In this document: positions 58,428 through 64,000 of the stretch, in pieces | How positions within the stretch are numbered: the stretch's first letter is position 1 | How the letters are laid out: the number at the start of each line of letters is the position of its first letter | From: DATMNI01 sp963817515 | GTDB lineage: Bacteria > Acidobacteriota > Terriglobia > Bryobacterales > Bryobacteraceae | Reading direction: 5' to 3' | Assembly: GCA_963817515.1 (NCBI GenBank) | Contig: CAWFPJ010000023.1 | Coordinates: 620,001-684,000 of the forward strand | Length of the DNA: 64,000 nucleotides | Translations under genes and position numbers: made by a program | The notes under the pieces: model-generated | Told to the model about the DNA's origin: nothing | Database searches by the model: none | What the model saw: the letters and a program-made list of their open reading frames with translations, nothing else

Positions 58428-60917
58428 TCAAAACCCGGTAAATACGCTACGTGGCGCGGGAAAGATCGAATCTGCTCCGCGGATACTTTTCCAGATAATT
58501 TCGTTGAGGCGATGCATGGGTATCCGGTCTACTTCGGAAAAATCCATGGCCGCGGAATCGGCTGCGCCATATGTAGTCGCAACATTCCGCTCCTCGATGT
58601 CGATGAGAGGGTTTACATGTTCATAACCGTGCAGGTCCGCTTCTCTGCTAAACACCTCATACATGGGAGTCGCAGCAGCGTCGTATTGACTCATCGGACG
58701 CAGGCCTAGAAGCAACTCCATTGTGCGCAGCATGGAACTGGTGGTGTACATTGTGTGATCGACATTTTTGCGGCGGACATACGGGCTGATCACATAGCCT
58801 GTGGTTCTTCGCGCGTCGACGTGATCAGGGCCGTCTTGCGCATCATCTTCTATCACAAGAACCGCGGTGTCTTTCCAATAACGACTGTGCGAAACGCGCT
58901 CCACGATCAGGCCCAAAGCGTAATCGTTACTGGCGACACACGCCAGCGGCGTGGGCTTTCCCGGAGTAGTTCCGTAAGTGTGATCTTCGGGAAGCATCAT
59001 GAGGGTGAAATTCGGAAGCCGTTGATCTGCCTTAGGGCTGTCGTAGTTCTTATCGAACTGGTCAAAATCGTCAATAAACGTCTTTGCGTTCTCATAGTCC
59101 CGGGCTTTCCAACTACCGTACTTAGTGGAGAAGTATTTGCGAATGCGATCCTGGGAACCTCCCAAAAAGCAGCAATCATCCCCGTACATACGAAGCGTCA
59201 ATCCCTTTCGCAATACCTCATCCCAGATGTAACCTGATCCTGGAACATTCGCTAAGCCGGCGTTTCCAATCTCCTCGCTTCCGCGGCGCGCATAAGACGG
59301 CGGCCACGATTTTTCGGCGAAGTCAGTCGCATAAGCCGCGGTGGACCATTGATGTCCGTCAGTACTGACCTCTCCGTTCACATACAGATTGTCAAGCAGC
59401 ACAAAATCTTCGGCCAGCTTGTGCAAATTCGGAGTGATTTTCCGTCCGAATATTGCGAGCCTTGGATCCCCGTTTCCTTGAGGTAAATCACCTAACACCT
59501 GATCGTAGGTGCGGTTCTCTTTTATGATGTAGATGACGTGCCTGATGGGCGAACCGACGCCAACAATCCGCGGAACGATGGTCGCTCTATTGGGCTCAGG
59601 TCCGGCCTCCACCAGTTGTCGAGGCTTATAAGGAGTGTTCGCCATCACCCGCAGGGTGTTCTGGCCGAGGTTGCGGATGGCGTCTCGCATGTTAAGAACC
59701 GTCACCGCACCGGGAGTAAGCGTGTGGATCGAGCCCGAATTGAGGTCTGCGCTGGTGGACTGCCGTTTAGGCAGATTTTTGGGCGCGCCGGGACCATTCG
59801 GGGTGGCGGTTGAGTGAGTACCTTTCGTATTTCCGATGAATACCCTGGTTCCAGCGCGATTCAAGACAAGGGCGGAGGGATACCATCCAGTCGGCAGAAA
59901 GCCTAGAACGCGGCTACGACCGGTAGAAGACACATCGACGACCGCGACGTCATTGTTGTCGGCGTTCGCGACAAACAGACGGTGGCTGGACAGATCGAGA
60001 GCTAAGGCTGTGGGCGTCGATCCTTCGGGATCGCCAGGGTACAAAGACGTAATAATCTTCTCCAACGTGTCTCCGGTGCTGGTATCAAGCACCGTGACGG
60101 AATTGTCGTTAGAGCAACTGACGAAAAGCCTTCCGTCGGCCGAGAGGGCCATCGCGCCGGGGTTGTCTCCGGTGGGAAGCACCCGGCGAAGCTGAAACGT
60201 TTGCGCGTCGTAAACACTGACACTGTCACTGCTGATATTTGTCCCATAGAGAGTTTTCCCATCGGGACTGACCACCAGATCGTATGGGTTCGATTCGGAG
60301 GGCATGCGCGCAAGCACGACTTTGGACTCCGTATCGAAAACGACAATCTGGTTGCTGTTACGGTCGGCCGCGAACAGAATGTGACGTTTCGGATCGTGAG
60401 CAAGGCCCGACCAATAGGTCTCATCGACTGGCCGGCTATCCTTCAGCATGCCTTCCGGCCACGGAAGCAGCCGGCCGCGTTCATACTTGAAAGCGTAGAT
60501 GGGCGCGGGTGCGATTCCTTTTTCCGGATCGCGGCAACAAGAACCGCCAGACACGTACAGGACGTTCCCGGCGGAGTTCCAGGCTAACCCCAGCCAGGCG
60601 GTGGAAATTGGGACTCGTTGGAGAACGTCGCCGGACTTCGCGTCAAGCAGAACCAGTCCGTTCTGCGTGAATCCACCATGCATGGCAATAATGCCTTTGC
60701 CATCTGGAGTTGCGGTCATGTTCAAGATGAGATCGCCAGTCGGAATCACTTTACCCAGCGGGGTCAGACCCCATCCATTGGGAAGCAGATAGCCATTTGA
60801 CGTGTGTCCAACGGTTTGGGCAGCCACCGGCGCAACGCCCAAAGCCAAAGTTAACAGCATAAGCTGCACTGCGGCGTTGCCCCGATCGGCCGGGCCGGAA
60901 AAGAATGTCTGCTTCAT
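58428..60917 (-). CDS. Secreted YVTN beta-propeller plus phosphoesterase protein
   Basis: An 829-residue exported protein. A signal peptide (VQLMLLTLALGVAPVAAQ) is followed by a seven-blade propeller of 40-residue YVTN repeats (PYDLVVSPDGKTLYGTNISSDSVSVYD, PGAMALSADGRLFVSCSNDNSVTVLD, PTALALDLSSHRLFVANADNNDVAVVD). The C-terminal half is a phosphoesterase domain of the PlcC/acid-phosphatase type (HVIYIIKENRTYDQVLGD near the start, NLYVNGEVSTDGHQWSTAAYATDF, LMMLPEDHTYGT, VLVIEDDAQDGPDHVDARR). Metal ligands are expected in those stretches. It follows a TBDR by 3 bp on the same strand, so the two are co-transcribed, as at 50 kb. Likely releases phosphate from esters. Confidence 0.88.
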   Translation of the reverse strand: MKQTFFSGPADRGNAAVQLMLLTLALGVAPVAAQTVGHTSNGYLLPNGWGLTPLGKVIPTGDLILNMTATPDGKGIIAMHGGFTQNGLVLLDAKSGDVLQRVPISTAWLGLAWNSAGNVLYVSGGSCCRDPEKGIAPAPIYAFKYERGRLLPWPEGMLKDSRPVDETYWSGLAHDPKRHILFAADRNSNQIVVFDTESKVVLARMPSESNPYDLVVSPDGKTLYGTNISSDSVSVYDAQTFQLRRVLPTGDNPGAMALSADGRLFVSCSNDNSVTVLDTSTGDTLEKIITSLYPGDPEGSTPTALALDLSSHRLFVANADNNDVAVVDVSSTGRSRVLGFLPTGWYPSALVLNRAGTRVFIGNTKGTHSTATPNGPGAPKNLPKRQSTSADLNSGSIHTLTPGAVTVLNMRDAIRNLGQNTLRVMANTPYKPRQLVEAGPEPNRATIVPRIVGVGSPIRHVIYIIKENRTYDQVLGDLPQGNGDPRLAIFGRKITPNLHKLAEDFVLLDNLYVNGEVSTDGHQWSTAAYATDFAEKSWPPSYARRGSEEIGNAGLANVPGSGYIWDEVLRKGLTLRMYGDDCCFLGGSQDRIRKYFSTKYGSWKARDYENAKTFIDDFDQFDKNYDSPKADQRLPNFTLMMLPEDHTYGTTPGKPTPLACVASNDYALGLIVERVSHSRYWKDTAVLVIEDDAQDGPDHVDARRTTGYVISPYVRRKNVDHTMYTTSSMLRTMELLLGLRPMSQYDAAATPMYEVFSREADLHGYEHVNPLIDIEERNVATTYGAADSAAMDFSEVDRIPMHRLNEIIWKSIRGADSIFPAPRSVFTGF

Positions 60918-60920
60918 GGT

Positions 60921-63900
60921 TTAGAACCGAAAGCGGAAGCCAAGTTGAATCGTGCGGCCGCTTCCTCCTTCGATGCCGTTCGTGGAAGTGATTTGTCCCA
61001 CCGCCGGGCTGGTGATGTCCGAGACCGGATTACTGAAATTGGGGTGGTTGAAAATGTCGATCGCGGTCGCCTCCACGCGAAAGACCCGGCTCTCTCCGAG
61101 CGAGACCTCTTTGTAGACGCCCATGTCTTCTCCCCATCGGCCAGGGCCCTGCATTGAGTACGGGCCGGCATTTCCGAAGGTGCCGTTTTGCGGAATCGCA
61201 AAGGCTGCCGGGTTGAACCAACGCTGTAGAATACGTTGGCCGCTGGGGATTTGCCAGTCGCCGACAACTTGAGTGCGGCCGCCAAAGGTGGCTGTGTTGG
61301 TTGGGTCCGCGCCGCTGTAGGTTGGCGTGAAGAACGTGCCAGTCTGAATGACGGTCACGCTACTGATCTGCCATCCGCCCAGGATGCGGTCGGCCAACAG
61401 TGAAGTATGACTGCCAAACGGCCGCCCGTGTCCGTAAGGGATTTGGCAAATCAGTTGCGCCGCGAAGCGCTGCCGGGGAGTAAACGGGTCATTGCCTCGC
61501 TCCGGGCGTTGATTGTAACTGTTCTGAATGTTGCCGCCCACATAGGTAAATGCGTCATCAAGGTTGCGAGCCCATAAATACGTCGCGTCAAACATCAACC
61601 CGTTGCTGAAGCGCCGGGACAATACAGCCGTGAGGCCGTGATAAATGCCGTTCCCCCGGAATTCATTCCAAGTGACTGTAGAGTAGAGCGGATAAGGCCG
61701 CCGGGATTGATCAAACGGCAGCGTACTGGCCACGGGCTGGTTAATGTTATAAAACACAGGAAGATGCGTGCTCTTATTGCCAGCATACGAAACTCGCAGC
61801 GAAGTCTTCCCATTTAGCATGTGCTCCGCGGTAATATTCCACTGTTGGGAATATGGCGTTGACCGCTGCGGATCTTGCGAGTTAAGGCTGAGCGCACCCA
61901 CGGCGATGGGCGGGCCGGACGTTCCCGCTGGAAAAATCTGGGGAAGGCGGAACAGAGCCCCTGTGGGGCTGACGCTGTTGATGAACGAGAGCGTCGATGC
62001 ATATACACCGCCCGACGAGTAGCCAGAAGTAGGCGCGTACAGATTTGCCTGATCGATTGCGTACATTCCGTACCCGGCGCGAAATACCGTGTTGCCGTTG
62101 CCAAAGGGCCGGTAAGCCAGACCAACGCGCGGATACCAGAGCCAGTTTCGCTGATCAATGAGGGTATTGGTGGGCAAACCCAGGGTGGAGGCCAGCTCAA
62201 TTGGAAATACAGCCTTGACCGCGGGATTGATCAAATCCAACTGGGCTTGACCGGGAACGACGATTTTCCCATTAGAGCGATCGAAGAGATACAGTTCGCC
62301 GTAATTGGTTTCTCTTGGCGACGGGTTCAGTTCATATCGTAATCCGATGTTCACCGTGAGCTTCGGAGTGAGGCGGATATCGTCCTGAACGAACCAATGA
62401 TACTGAGTGATCTTGCGGTTCAGATTGTCGGCTCGCAACGAGGTTGTGGTGGTCTGCGGCAACCCGAGCAGGAAATCGGAAACGCCCATGCCGGAAAACG
62501 CTCCGTTGAAAGACACGCTACCAAACAGATTCTGTGGCTCCGGCAGTTGCTGGTAAAGCTCCATGGGCCGGATAAGAAACCCCGCTTTGACGGTGTGGAC
62601 TGAATGAATCCATGTGACGGCCTCCGAAATGTTCCAAATTTTGTCATCCCGGACCGGAACCCGCGGACCCGTCATGGTCGCGATGCCGGCCACCGACAAA
62701 CTGGGAACCGTAGCGACATCCGGCAGCGATCCGAGACCCTGCAACCCGAGTTGCTGCACAACCGCTCCGCCTTTCAATTGCCCACTGGAACCGTCCGGGC
62801 TGTCGTTGTATCCCAGCCGCGCTTCGTTGAGCAGCCGCGATGTCAAAGCATGAGTATGTGAGACGCTGAGAAACCAGGACGGATCGTTTCTGACGATGTC
62901 TCCCCACGCGGGATTTGCGGGAGCAAGACCGTTGTGATCGTCGTACAACTGCCGCGTGAAGCGCACCATCAGGCTCTGCTTGTCCGTTATCCTCTGGTCG
63001 AAGCGAAAATTGTAGTGTTGTAACGACTGACTGCGATTGGCAGTCTGGTTGAAGAATCCGAAGTTCTGGTTGAGAGGCGTATTGGGCTGCTGATAGTAGA
63101 AATCCAAGAGCTTATTCGCCGTGGGGCTAATCTGAGCAGCCGGTATGATATTGTTTGGATAGGGAATGCCAGAGGTGGGATCGTGGATTGCAGCCAAGCC
63201 TGAAAAATCTCCGCCGCGAACCTTATCCGTGGGAACCAGAAGATTGTATTGCTGCAATACAGTGTTTCGCTGCTGCTGGATATCCACGAAGAAAAACAGC
63301 CGGTTCTTAATCACCGGACCAGATACAGTGCCGCCAAAAAGATGATTCAACTTTCCGGTGGGCGCGGTGGTCGCGAAGAAATTGCGAGCATTCCAGGAGT
63401 TATTGGTCATGTATTCATAAAGACTCCCGTGGTAGGAGGGCCCGCCCGATTTTGTGATGACCGAGTAAGTGGTAGCGAAGGGATTCTCAGCCGACTGATT
63501 CATCTCGACATAGGAGACCTCTTGAACGGCGTCGAGCGACGGGGAGAAGTAGTAGCTGCCACTCAAGCCGCCGTTCTCGTTGTTCACCGAGATTCCGTCG
63601 AACGACTGGTTGATCTCCGTGTTTCCCAGTCCGTTCCCCGTGTACTCGTAGGGGGCAGACTGCGGATAAGTGCCAGGCATAAACCGGATAAGATTTAACG
63701 TGCCCAGAGTGTTGTTGTAAGGAAGATCCAGAACCTTTTTTGTGTTCAGAGTCTCGCTAATACGCGCGGTATCGGTTTCAATCGGGCTCGGCACGGCCGT
63801 GACGGAGACACTGATGGCTTCCTGCCCGATCGCAAGAGGGATATCGACTCTTACTCTCGCGCCGAAGGCCACGGAGACGTTCTCTACGACTCTTCTCTCA

Positions 63901-64000
63901 AACCCGGCTGCCTTAACGGAGATCTGATAGTCTCCGGGAAGCAAACCGGCAGCCTCATAGAGGCCGGCCATATCCGTGGCAATGGAGCGAGTCACCTGGG
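60921..64000 (-). CDS. TonB-dependent receptor-like outer-membrane protein, 5' end outside window
   Basis: The last ~1026 residues of an Oar-like receptor running off the right edge. The carboxypeptidase-regulatory-like domain is cut (..TDMAGLYEAAGLLPGDYQISVKAAGFERRVVENVSVAFGARVRVDIPL), followed by the plug (LDLPYNNTLGTLNLIRFMPGTYPQSAP, NQSFDGISVNNENG) and a barrel with SYHGSLYEYMTNNSWNARNFF, RLFFFVDIQQQ and the closing TIQLGFRFRF. The phosphoesterase gene follows after 3 bp. It forms the second TBDR-phosphatase couple of the window. The start codon and signal peptide are not in view. Confidence 0.9.
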   Translation of the reverse strand, partial: QVTRSIATDMAGLYEAAGLLPGDYQISVKAAGFERRVVENVSVAFGARVRVDIPLAIGQEAISVSVTAVPSPIETDTARISETLNTKKVLDLPYNNTLGTLNLIRFMPGTYPQSAPYEYTGNGLGNTEINQSFDGISVNNENGGLSGSYYFSPSLDAVQEVSYVEMNQSAENPFATTYSVITKSGGPSYHGSLYEYMTNNSWNARNFFATTAPTGKLNHLFGGTVSGPVIKNRLFFFVDIQQQRNTVLQQYNLLVPTDKVRGGDFSGLAAIHDPTSGIPYPNNIIPAAQISPTANKLLDFYYQQPNTPLNQNFGFFNQTANRSQSLQHYNFRFDQRITDKQSLMVRFTRQLYDDHNGLAPANPAWGDIVRNDPSWFLSVSHTHALTSRLLNEARLGYNDSPDGSSGQLKGGAVVQQLGLQGLGSLPDVATVPSLSVAGIATMTGPRVPVRDDKIWNISEAVTWIHSVHTVKAGFLIRPMELYQQLPEPQNLFGSVSFNGAFSGMGVSDFLLGLPQTTTTSLRADNLNRKITQYHWFVQDDIRLTPKLTVNIGLRYELNPSPRETNYGELYLFDRSNGKIVVPGQAQLDLINPAVKAVFPIELASTLGLPTNTLIDQRNWLWYPRVGLAYRPFGNGNTVFRAGYGMYAIDQANLYAPTSGYSSGGVYASTLSFINSVSPTGALFRLPQIFPAGTSGPPIAVGALSLNSQDPQRSTPYSQQWNITAEHMLNGKTSLRVSYAGNKSTHLPVFYNINQPVASTLPFDQSRRPYPLYSTVTWNEFRGNGIYHGLTAVLSRRFSNGLMFDATYLWARNLDDAFTYVGGNIQNSYNQRPERGNDPFTPRQRFAAQLICQIPYGHGRPFGSHTSLLADRILGGWQISSVTVIQTGTFFTPTYSGADPTNTATFGGRTQVVGDWQIPSGQRILQRWFNPAAFAIPQNGTFGNAGPYSMQGPGRWGEDMGVYKEVSLGESRVFRVEATAIDIFNHPNFSNPVSDITSPAVGQITSTNGIEGGSGRTIQLGFRFRF

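Overview
The window looks like a chromosome segment of an Acidobacteriota bacterium, most likely the Solibacter/Bryobacter side. The basis is the high GC content, an ADOP-type FtsX/MacB permease, four very large Oar-like TonB-dependent receptors (TBDRs) that begin with a carboxypeptidase-regulatory-like domain, an ECF sigma/HxxxC anti-sigma pair feeding one of them, and many VCBS, PD40 and YVTN propeller proteins. The lineage is inferred from gene style only; there is no rRNA in the window.

Region 1 (1-21 kb) is mostly housekeeping. It holds a permease tail, a ParDE toxin-antitoxin pair, serine biosynthesis (serA plus a class-V aminotransferase that abut exactly), divergent yqeY and an OPT transporter, and a frameshifted small gene plus nucleotidyltransferase pair. 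A minus-strand protein-quality operon runs tig-clpX-lon-engB-rho. No clpP lies between tig and clpX, and most starts are TTG or GTG. After it come envelope or secreted genes (VCBS, PD40, a lipoprotein, a Sel1 protein) and a glycosyltransferase.

Region 2 (21.2-26.7 kb) is an ECF sigma, anti-sigma and TBDR cluster. The anti-sigma reading frame is broken within a 15-bp tandem repeat, where one unit carries an extra C.

Region 3 (26.8-33.3 kb) starts at an intact tRNA-Pro(GGG) and looks like a decaying integrated element. It has AAACCCGACA iterons, a frameshifted trypsin-like protease, a ParB-methyltransferase, DUF3489 remnants, a terminase-small-subunit-like protein and small orphans. Several of these orphans recur as debris at 45.6-48 kb.

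Region 4 (33.3-44.7 kb) is a polymer-utilisation-like locus. Two giant secreted proteins, each with a CBM9-like region and two alpha/beta-hydrolase domains, flank a GH109-like Gfo/Idh/MocA protein and a 67-residue stub of a third such gene, with a TBDR after them. In both giants the first hydrolase domain lacks the nucleophile serine while the second keeps a GDS elbow.

Region 5 (44.8-64 kb) alternates gene debris with two minus-strand couples in which a TBDR is followed directly by a secreted phosphatase/phosphodiesterase (50 kb and 60 kb), suggesting phosphate-ester scavenging. Between them lie remnants of CRTAC1, Crp/Fnr and molybdopterin-oxidoreductase-like genes and a nitrilase truncated by a dead ISL3-family element with 22-bp perfect terminal inverted repeats.
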